Shown here piece after piece: positions 59,672-64,000 of a stretch of 64,000 bases of DNA (its first letter is position 1; every line of letters begins with the position of its first letter). The notes under the pieces were generated by a model that was not told the origin of the DNA, searched no databases, and saw only the letters and a program-made list of their open reading frames with translations. Source of the stretch: a virus; IMG/VR virus record IMGVR_UViG_3300021962_000030, positions 62,001-126,000 of that record; one strand, given 5' to 3'. Position numbers and translations under genes: made by a program.

Positions 59672-59878
59672 TCATAGTAAAGGTTCCTGCTTTTTGTCAA
59701 GACGTGCTTGCAGTCTATTTACATCAGATCTGAGTTGATCATTCTCATTCATAAGAAATGAGACCTTCTTATCAAGTTCCATGATCCAATCTACAATACT
59801 GTAACTAACCTCATCAGAATTGCGATTTCGAATATCATACTTTTCCAGGATGCCCTTCCACTTCTTATCTAAACTCAT
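59672..59878 (-). CDS. Small coiled-coil protein, 68 aa
   Basis: The last 40 residues (VDWIMELDKKVSFLMNENDQ, then LRSDVNRLQARLDKKQEPLL) form a clear heptad coiled coil. The N-terminus is basic (MSLDKKWKGILEKYDIRNRN). It overlaps the upstream gene by 4 bp. Function unknown. Confidence 0.78.
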   Translation of the reverse strand: MSLDKKWKGILEKYDIRNRNSDEVSYSIVDWIMELDKKVSFLMNENDQLRSDVNRLQARLDKKQEPLL

Positions 59879-60111
59879 AGTTTTCCTCCGACTGTTCCAT
59901 CATTCAGAACTCTACTGTTTTCTTCACCCCACCCCTCTTGTCTACCTTTGAGGTAGAAGCGAGCGCCATCAATACATCCTTGCTCATCTAAAGCAGTTAC
60001 TAACTCTTCTCCATCTTTTGTTGCACTGTGCCACAAACCATACTTAGTTTCATAGACGCGAAAGCAATCATCAATCCAATTGACTTCGGCAATCTCCGGA
60101 TGTTCAGACAT
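59875..60111 (-). CDS. Hypothetical protein, 78 aa
   Basis: From ATG 60109-60111: MSEHPEIAEVNWIDDCFRVY then TKYGLWHSATKDGEELVTAL and GARFYLKGRQEGWGEENSRV. The 'TKYGLWHS.TKDG..LVTAL.E..C...TRFYLKGRQEGW' motif is a conserved phage signature. Function unknown. The upstream TTG start is less likely. Confidence 0.8.
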   Translation of the reverse strand: MSEHPEIAEVNWIDDCFRVYETKYGLWHSATKDGEELVTALDEQGCIDGARFYLKGRQEGWGEENSRVLNDGTVGGKL

Positions 60112-60112
60112 A

Positions 60113-60244
60113 TCAAAGATCCTCAAGACGTGCTTTATTCTCCAAGCAAGTCTGCCTGTATCTGTTAAGTGCTTCTAGGAATTCGGGTGTCTCCACCCAC
60201 TCCCAAACATCACCATTCTTTGTTGTATGTGTCTTGGTTTCCAT
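60113..60244 (-). CDS. Microprotein, 43 aa
   Basis: METKTHTTKNGDVWEWVETP then EFLEALNRYRQTCLENKARL. A 45-aa version with upstream MI is possible. The 'T.NG..WEW.ET.E..EALKRY' pattern recurs in phages. It ends 1 bp before the next ATG. Confidence 0.68.
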   Translation of the reverse strand: METKTHTTKNGDVWEWVETPEFLEALNRYRQTCLENKARLEDL

Positions 60245-60246
60245 AA

Positions 60247-60384
60247 TCATTTAATCAAATTAGTTAATAGTGCGGAAAAGTTTGCCTTTCCCTTCATCAG
60301 CATAGCACAGATGATCAGAATGTCAAACAATACAAAGGATAGAAATATGATTGACAGTTGAATGTGATTATTTTTTTGCATCAT
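60247..60384 (-). CDS. Single-span membrane microprotein, 45 aa
   Basis: From ATG 60382-60384: MMQKNNHIQLSIIFLSFVLF then DILIICAMLMKGKANFSALL. One transmembrane helix, short basic end. It overlaps the upstream gene by 17 bp. Function unknown. Confidence 0.6.
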   Translation of the reverse strand: MMQKNNHIQLSIIFLSFVLFDILIICAMLMKGKANFSALLTNLIK

Positions 60385-60595
60385 AATGTATTTCAATGAC
60401 GAGTGGTGGTTTATCGTTCCAATGTCTAATTGCATTGGCAATAATGAATGCATTGGTGGCCAGATACGCGAATAAGATCACGGTTCGTATCACCGCAACA
60501 TTATCAGATTCTTTACTGCAGGAAGATGCTTTTTCTCCAAGTGCCTTGCACCAGAGTCTCCAGATTAACCGAAGCTTCGATTTAAGTCGTACCAT
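60368..60595 (-). CDS. Membrane protein, 75 aa
   Basis: MVRLKSKLRLIWRLWCKALG (basic, amphipathic) then VIRTVILFAYLATNAFIIAN, a transmembrane helix, and a soluble tail (RHWNDKPPLVIEIHYDAKK). This kind of small phage membrane protein is of unknown role. It overlaps the upstream 54-aa gene by 31 bp. Confidence 0.75.
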   Translation of the reverse strand: MVRLKSKLRLIWRLWCKALGEKASSCSKESDNVAVIRTVILFAYLATNAFIIANAIRHWNDKPPLVIEIHYDAKK

Positions 60596-60729
60596 CGATT
60601 TCCAAGTAAAACGCGATTCATAATTCTATGCAAAAGACTGGGCCTAACCTTTTTCATGATGTGAATTCCATCTCCACAATCATCATTCAAAGACCAGTAC
60701 CCAACGTATAACTCAGACTCGGACTTCAT
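60565..60729 (-). CDS. Hypothetical protein, 54 aa
   Basis: Complete frame MKSESELYVGYWSLNDDCGD then GIHIMKKVRPSLLHRIMNRV and LLGNRWYDLNRSFG. The 'V.GYW......DG.....K..P..LHR..N...LG..W.D' layout recurs in cyanophages. It overlaps both neighbours (17 bp with the CpeS-like gene). Confidence 0.7.
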   Translation of the reverse strand: MKSESELYVGYWSLNDDCGDGIHIMKKVRPSLLHRIMNRVLLGNRWYDLNRSFG

Positions 60730-61171
60730 AATACTGTCCAACTAAGAATACCTGACCAGTAGAGTCTTTCTTACCAACAGTTTGGCGAAGACGAATTGTG
60801 TCCCCATCAAGAAGTCTAATCTCTTCCCTAAACTTCATACCACTATATGCTGTGTTGAGCACAACGCAGTCATCATCAATCATATGAATATTACACTCTG
60901 TCTCATCTTTGGTCATATAACCAATATCACGCTTAAGAACCTCACCATCAGTCTCTGTGATCATTTCGCCTTCAGAGATCAACTTTTCTGTATGAACATC
61001 GGAAGTTTTCCAAGCAAGTCTGGAACGCACAACATCTCCAGTATCGCTCAGAATTTCAACTTCAAGTTTTGATCGAGAGTTGTCAATAACCCCACTTTCA
61101 GTATACAAATATCTGCGATGAGAAACCCACTCTCCAGCAGTTCTTCTCAGAAAATTCCTAAAATCACTCAT
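60713..61171 (-). CDS. CpeS/CpcS-like bilin lyase family protein, 152 aa
   Basis: Residues 1-20 (MSDFRNFLRRTAGEWVSHRR) resemble the FFxRsaGxWxSxR start of CpeS/CpcS phycobiliprotein lyases, which attach bilins to antenna proteins. The rest is a ten-stranded lipocalin-like barrel, with DIGYMTKDETECNIHMIDDD and MKFREEIRLLDGDTIRLRQT then LVGQYYEVRV at the family's C-terminal motif position. Cyanophages are known to carry CpeS- and CpeT-like genes. Ligand residues cannot be confirmed, so the substrate is uncertain; a distant barrel protein is the alternative. Confidence 0.6.
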   Translation of the reverse strand: MSDFRNFLRRTAGEWVSHRRYLYTESGVIDNSRSKLEVEILSDTGDVVRSRLAWKTSDVHTEKLISEGEMITETDGEVLKRDIGYMTKDETECNIHMIDDDCVVLNTAYSGMKFREEIRLLDGDTIRLRQTVGKKDSTGQVFLVGQYYEVRV

Positions 61172-61180
61172 ACATTTGCC

Positions 61181-61387
61181 TCAATTAGAATCAAACCACA
61201 CATGACCAAACATAACATGCATCACAACTCTTGTAATCCATGATGGTCTATTTTGCCTCACGACGCAGTATTTTGTTCCCCCGTCATCATGGTGCAGGCT
61301 CCAATATCCAGCTGGTCTTGCAAATCTTATTTTTGCTGGATGCCCCGTTTTATCCCCATGAAGGATCTTTTCAAGTATCGCCTTCAT
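61181..61387 (-). CDS. Hypothetical protein, 68 aa
   Basis: From ATG 61385-61387 (SD GGGGGAG directly upstream): MKAILEKILHGDKTGHPAKI then YWSLHHDDGGTKYCVVRQNR and WITRVVMHVMFGHVWFDSN. A basic, His/Trp-rich small protein. Function unknown. Confidence 0.7.
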   Translation of the reverse strand: MKAILEKILHGDKTGHPAKIRFARPAGYWSLHHDDGGTKYCVVRQNRPSWITRVVMHVMFGHVWFDSN

Positions 61388-61577
61388 CTCCCCCAAATCC
61401 AAGTGCTCTTACCTTTTGAACATCTATAATAAGTTGTTGCTTTTGCTCATCAAACTGAACACCATCTCCCTTATCAAGGAGTGATGCCAATCCAACGGCA
61501 ATACAATATTCACATACCTTCCAACCAAAAGCAGATCCCAAAATAAATGACAAAATTACATAAACTGGTGTGGGCAT
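61371..61577 (-). CDS. Single-span membrane protein, 68 aa
   Basis: MPTPVYVILSFILGSAFGWK then VCEYCIAVGLASLLDKGDGV and KQQLIIDVQKVRALGFGGDE. An N-terminal transmembrane segment with a CEYC motif follows the GW. Overlaps the next gene by 17 bp. Unknown function. Confidence 0.72.
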   Translation of the reverse strand: MPTPVYVILSFILGSAFGWKVCEYCIAVGLASLLDKGDGVQFDEQKQQLIIDVQKVRALGFGGDEGDT

Positions 61578-61579
61578 AA

Positions 61580-61891
61580 TTACCTCATTACACTAAAAGG
61601 ATTTCTATCTGGATATGCATAAAATTGAACATAACGCGATAATCTATCCAATTTTGCGGGATCCATCAACATAGATGCTGGGACCGCGTTTAATTGTTTG
61701 TTGTATTTATGCATCCACGTTTTTAGTCTACTCAAAAGAACCGTCTCACCATCACTTGTGTTTTTGTAGATGTGATGGAGATCATAATACAATTGAATAA
61801 CCTTGCTCTCATTGCATATCATGCTCACGGAGATACTTAACTCTGTGGCAATTGTTCTAATGTCTTTAAAGAATAATTCTGATTGGGTCAT
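61580..61891 (-). CDS. Hypothetical protein, 103 aa
   Basis: From ATG 61889-61891: MTQSELFFKDIRTIATELSI then SVSMICNESKVIQLYYDLHH and TVLLSRLKTWMHKYNKQLNA. Helical; no signal peptide. The ATG overlaps the upstream TGA (tca 61888-61890) by two bases. Function unknown. Confidence 0.72.
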   Translation of the reverse strand: MTQSELFFKDIRTIATELSISVSMICNESKVIQLYYDLHHIYKNTSDGETVLLSRLKTWMHKYNKQLNAVPASMLMDPAKLDRLSRYVQFYAYPDRNPFSVMR

Positions 61892-62034
61892 CTTATACAA
61901 ATTTTAACATTTTTTGCGCCATTTTCCTTGACGTAACTCTCCCACCGAATGGCATCTATAAGTTCAAAGAAGGTCGCTGATTGCTCAGAATACCCCTTTT
62001 TCTTTGGTTTCGTGTACATAACAACGTATCGCAT
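61888..62034 (-). CDS. Small basic protein, 48 aa
   Basis: Complete frame MRYVVMYTKPKKKGYSEQSA then TFFELIDAIRWESYVKENGA and KNVKICIR. The 'YvVMYTkPKKKGYSEQSATFfeLeDAi.WE' pattern is familiar from cyanophages. It is translationally coupled (TGATG) to the 25-residue microprotein upstream. Confidence 0.78.
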   Translation of the reverse strand: MRYVVMYTKPKKKGYSEQSATFFELIDAIRWESYVKENGAKNVKICIR

Positions 62035-62111
62035 CAAAAGAAACTCCAAATCAAAAAGAAACCAAGAATTAAATTAACTGCGATCCAGACCCTCAGGTGT
62101 CTATCACTCAT
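62034..62111 (-). CDS. Transmembrane microprotein, 25 aa
   Basis: Complete frame MSDRHLRVWIAVNLILGFFL then IWSFF: a basic N-terminus plus one hydrophobic helix. It is short, but its stop overlaps the ATG of the next gene (TGATG) and its start overlaps the upstream gene's end, so a coupled microprotein is likely. Confidence 0.5.
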   Translation of the reverse strand: MSDRHLRVWIAVNLILGFFLIWSFF

Positions 62112-62277
62112 TATACTGCTCCATACACTGCAAGTAACCTGCTTCAAATGCAGATTTGAGCCATATCTTCATCGTTTTGTAGTCGCGGGTGTCAACAGAA
62201 TGCTCATAATCATCCCAGAAACGCTCCGATCTAAATGCAAATCCTTCCAATTCCTCAAACCAAGCATCAAAATCCAT
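62104..62277 (-). CDS. Conserved phage protein, 57 aa
   Basis: MDFDAWFEELEGFAFRSERF then WDDYEHSVDTRDYKTMKIWL and KSAFEAGYLQCMEQYNE. A helical protein with the 'DFdaWfdELEg...R.E.F.DD.....T...M..WL.aAF.AGr' pattern of small phage proteins. Function unknown. It overlaps the upstream gene by one base. Confidence 0.75.
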   Translation of the reverse strand: MDFDAWFEELEGFAFRSERFWDDYEHSVDTRDYKTMKIWLKSAFEAGYLQCMEQYNE

Positions 62278-62504
62278 TATCCGAACCCCCCGGATTTCTT
62301 TCGGTGTTTGTTTTTCTTTTCTGGTTTTAGTGGTTCCACATCTACAACTTGCACATAACCTTTCAGATTATCTGGAATCATGCGCCAAAGTCCATACAAG
62401 TGCTCATAATCTTCAACCATCACCTTTTGTCCATCATTAAGAACAACTTTGTACGTGTGTCTGATGTAGGGTTCGGAAGAGGTTGCTGAAAATTGAGTTG
62501 TCAT
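62277..62504 (-). CDS. Conserved cyanophage protein, 75 aa
   Basis: MTTQFSATSSEPYIRHTYKV then LNDGQKVMVEDYEHLYGLWR and MIPDNLKGYVQVVDVEPLKP with a basic tail EKKNKHRKKSGGFG. The 'YK..L.dG....feDYe......W........L..V.V.d' layout recurs in T4-like cyanophages. Unknown role. Confidence 0.8.
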   Translation of the reverse strand: MTTQFSATSSEPYIRHTYKVVLNDGQKVMVEDYEHLYGLWRMIPDNLKGYVQVVDVEPLKPEKKNKHRKKSGGFG

Positions 62505-62752
62505 GACTTGAAGAAATTATCTAAATCTGAGAAGAGTTTACGTTGATCCTTTTTAGTTTTTGATTCAACTGCAGTAAAGTCACCACCATCCTTAATGGAA
62601 ATCTTGTAATTACTTACAGAAGTTCTCTCCAAGTATTTTTGGAGATGCTCTTTACATTGAAAGAAGCACCTCTTTGCAAGTTTCTTTCCATCATACTCTT
62701 CCAGTCTAATTGGCATAGATTCGTATGGAAAGTAATCGTCAGAGTTTTTCAT
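62501..62752 (-). CDS. Hypothetical protein, 83 aa
   Basis: MKNSDDYFPYESMPIRLEEY then KKLAKRCFFQCKEHLQKYLE and GGDFTAVESKTKKDQRKLFS. Basic; helix in the middle. Overlaps both neighbours by 4 bp. Function unknown. Confidence 0.78.
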   Translation of the reverse strand: MKNSDDYFPYESMPIRLEEYDGKKLAKRCFFQCKEHLQKYLERTSVSNYKISIKDGGDFTAVESKTKKDQRKLFSDLDNFFKS

Positions 62753-62937
62753 AGTTCAGTATAATCTGATGCAACTTTTTGAATGCGAATTGTCTGTGTT
62801 TTCTCATCCACACTCCATTCTACCACAGTTCCTTCACCCCAACCCAAACTACGAAGTAATTCTTCATGAAGATCAAGAACTAATTCACCATTCACTTCAC
62901 GAACTAGTGAATAATACAATTTGCTATTCGGATTCAT
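62749..62937 (-). CDS. AbrB-like DNA-binding fold protein, 62 aa
   Basis: From ATG 62935-62937: MNPNSKLYYSLVREVNGELV then LDLHEELLRSLGWGEGTVVE and WSVDEKTQTIRIQKV. The pattern (v.vp.elle.lGw..Gd.v.w.v....i.I.K) is that of the AbrB/SpoVT swapped-hairpin DNA-binding domain, used by transition-state regulators and antitoxins. No toxin partner is seen. Three consecutive ATG codons make the start uncertain (62937, 62940 or 62943). It overlaps the upstream gene by 14 bp. Confidence 0.6.
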   Translation of the reverse strand: MNPNSKLYYSLVREVNGELVLDLHEELLRSLGWGEGTVVEWSVDEKTQTIRIQKVASDYTEL

Positions 62938-63187
62938 CATCATCACCTCTGCCTTTTGGCCATGTGTGGCCGCATAGGTCAAAAGAGAACCCAAGCTTGC
63001 CAAGAACAAACAAGAAACTCAAAAGTCTACCATACCCACAACTCATTTGGAGGTATAGTCCACTACCATAAACAGACCAATCAAATTCTACTTGAAGAAA
63101 GGAGAAATTCCGACCCTTCAATAGGGTCAAGTACCATTCACCACCAAAGTCTTCATTATATCCAAAATCAACAATTTTAAAGTCCAT
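62924..63187 (-). CDS. Hypothetical protein, 87 aa
   Basis: MDFKIVDFGYNEDFGGEWYL then TLLKGRNFSFLQVEFDWSVY and FLFVLGKLGFSFDLCGHTWP with an acidic end DDDESE. A beta-rich protein whose 'G...FL....L....F.LCG..WP' part is known from other phage genomes. Function unknown. Confidence 0.78.
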   Translation of the reverse strand: MDFKIVDFGYNEDFGGEWYLTLLKGRNFSFLQVEFDWSVYGSGLYLQMSCGYGRLLSFLFVLGKLGFSFDLCGHTWPKGRGDDDESE

Positions 63188-63425
63188 GTGCGCGATAATT
63201 TACTGGATTTGTTGTTTCATTAAATGCATTTCTATAATTCACCGGATCAATTGCTTGATTAGGAACTCTTCTATAATTCACATACTCACTTCGTTCAATT
63301 AATTCTGCCTTTATAGCGTTGATGAAATCACTTTCATCCCACGTATTTAGAATTTGCCCCTCCAGACTATTGGAATCCCAATCAATAAGTAAACTACCAT
63401 CGGGATTTTCTGTGACGTTGATCAT
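63177..63425 (-). CDS. Hypothetical protein with tandem VNYR repeats, 82 aa
   Basis: The N-terminal 45 residues are ordinary (MINVTENPDGSLLIDWDSNS then FINAIKAELIERSEY). The C-terminal part has three copies of VNYR about 14 residues apart (VNYRRVPNQAIDP, VNYRNAFNETTNP, VNYRAHGL). A TATAAT box and terminator lie upstream and an AAAGGAAA SD precedes the ATG at 63423-63425. Unknown function. Confidence 0.78.
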   Translation of the reverse strand: MINVTENPDGSLLIDWDSNSLEGQILNTWDESDFINAIKAELIERSEYVNYRRVPNQAIDPVNYRNAFNETTNPVNYRAHGL

Positions 63426-63450
63426 AGAGATTTCCTTTTGCTACATTCTT

Positions 63451-63456
63451 ATTATA
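63451..63456 (-). promoter_or_regulatory. -10 box (TATAAT) following a terminator
   Basis: The minus strand reads TTTTTTCGTATAATAAG; TATAAT occupies 63451-63456, directly after the terminator T-run. It would re-start transcription for the 82-aa gene and the genes that follow. Confidence 0.55.
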
Positions 63457-63458
63457 CG

Positions 63459-63492
63459 AAAAAAGGCACACCACCGAAGGGGGGGATGTGCC
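63459..63492 (-). terminator. Rho-independent terminator
   Basis: Minus strand: GGCACA...TGTGCC stem (63487-63492 with 63465-63470) with a C/G-rich loop, followed by TTTTTT. It ends transcription of the 103-aa gene just upstream. Confidence 0.78.
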
Positions 63493-63508
63493 ACTTTATG
63501 AACTGTCC

Positions 63509-63820
63509 TCACATATTCATGTGCAGTTGGCCTACATTCAATAGGTCCCAAAACAAAACACTAGAATCTGGATCACTACCCAAATACCAATTCCACTCCG
63601 TGTAAGTTACTGCCAACCCATGAACACCACGGACAAATTCTATCCATGCTGGGTGTAAAGACTTATTTCTAACATCAAATACATTATGAACATTCACCAC
63701 AGGAACCCATAGACCATGCTCGTCATATTCTCCTGCAGGTGGCGTAGATGCAACCCAAGCGTCATATCTTGCTCTAATATCTGCAACAACCTTAGCAAAC
63801 ATCATACCTTTTACCTTCAT
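63509..63820 (-). CDS. Hypothetical protein, 103 aa
   Basis: MKVKGMMFAKVVADIRARYD then EYDEHGLWVPVVNVHNVFDV and KSLHPAWIEFVRGVHGLAVT with YTEWNWYLGSDPDSSVLFWD. Its Trp-rich middle suggests a globular fold. It starts 18 bp after the glutaredoxin-like gene. Function unknown. Confidence 0.78.
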   Translation of the reverse strand: MKVKGMMFAKVVADIRARYDAWVASTPPAGEYDEHGLWVPVVNVHNVFDVRNKSLHPAWIEFVRGVHGLAVTYTEWNWYLGSDPDSSVLFWDLLNVGQLHMNM

Positions 63821-63838
63821 ACTAGAGTATATATTGAA

Positions 63839-64000
63839 TCAAAAAATACCTTGTTCTTTAAGATACTGCAGCGACTCTTTCAATCCACCAATATGTTTAA
63901 ACCCAATTGAAACTTGTGGATATTCAGATTCACTTCCAAATTCTGCGCGAAACTGTCTATCACTAAAGTCAATACCCAATTCATACTCATGATATTCACC
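63839..64000 (-). CDS. C-terminal part of a glutaredoxin/thioredoxin-like protein (partial)
   Basis: The frame enters from the right edge and ends at TGA 63839-63841, giving 53 residues: DRQFRAEFGSESEYPQVSIG and FKHIGGLKESLQYLKEQGIF. The YPQVxIGxxHIGG...L end is the conserved C-terminus of phage glutaredoxin/NrdC-type proteins, which reduce ribonucleotide reductase. The active-site CxxC would lie outside the window. Confidence 0.7.
   Translation of the reverse strand, partial: GEYHEYELGIDFSDRQFRAEFGSESEYPQVSIGFKHIGGLKESLQYLKEQGIF

Noticed and set aside
62749-62937. Toxin-antitoxin pair at the AbrB-like gene
   Set aside because: Neighbouring genes show no PIN, RelE, MazF or similar toxin motif.

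Overview
The window looks like part of the genome of a T4-type (Kyanoviridae-like) myovirus that infects a marine cyanobacterium. The left two-thirds is a T4 virion module: homologues of gp25, gp6, gp8, gp13, gp14, gp15 and gp16 in T4-like order. The right third holds dozens of small phage genes with two cyanobacterium-linked genes, a PTOX-type plastoquinol oxidase and a probable CpeS/CpcS-like bilin lyase relative. Base composition is AT-rich. Nearly all genes are on the minus strand. The exceptions are a free-standing GIY-YIG homing endonuclease and a fragment at the left edge.

Reading in the direction of transcription (high to low coordinates), 64-43 kb is a densely packed early/accessory region of about 60 small genes, many with 1-40 bp overlaps. 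It includes a glutaredoxin end, an AbrB-like protein, the CpeS-like protein, a metallophosphoesterase, an adjacent putative restriction endonuclease and beta-class DNA methyltransferase, PTOX, secreted and lipoprotein-like proteins, many single-span membrane microproteins, and an HNH endonuclease. Gene blocks are separated by a recurrent intergenic cassette: a stem-loop followed by a TATGAT (sometimes TATACT) -10-like box and a shared leader. It resembles the promoter-stem-loop (PeSL) cassettes described for T4-type phages. A 585-bp gene-free stretch at 48721-49305 carries 16 same-orientation copies of ATCTAG around a GC-rich island with a sigma70-like promoter.

From 42.6 to 12.3 kb comes a glycosyltransferase-like gene, a small basic protein, then the baseplate and neck genes: gp25, gp6, a 4367-residue gp7-position protein with a YHYH segment, gp8, a 2602-residue DUF4815-like protein, two small proteins, gp13, gp14, gp15 and the small terminase gp16. 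ATAAATA-type T4 late-promoter sequences precede gp25, gp8 and several fibre genes.

From 12.3 to 0.1 kb is a fibre/decoration cassette: a small BppU-like protein, repeat-rich fibre proteins (156, 597 and 830 aa), a coiled-coil protein, two overlapping glycosyltransferases, a conserved protein, a kelch-like beta-propeller protein, a sulfotransferase, a 2OG-Fe(II) dioxygenase and an unknown protein. A reasonable inference is that the enzymes modify fibres or host surface glycans.

Assignments come from motif recognition and gene order only; no database search was run. Start codons were chosen by ATG/SD position and overlap with the upstream gene.
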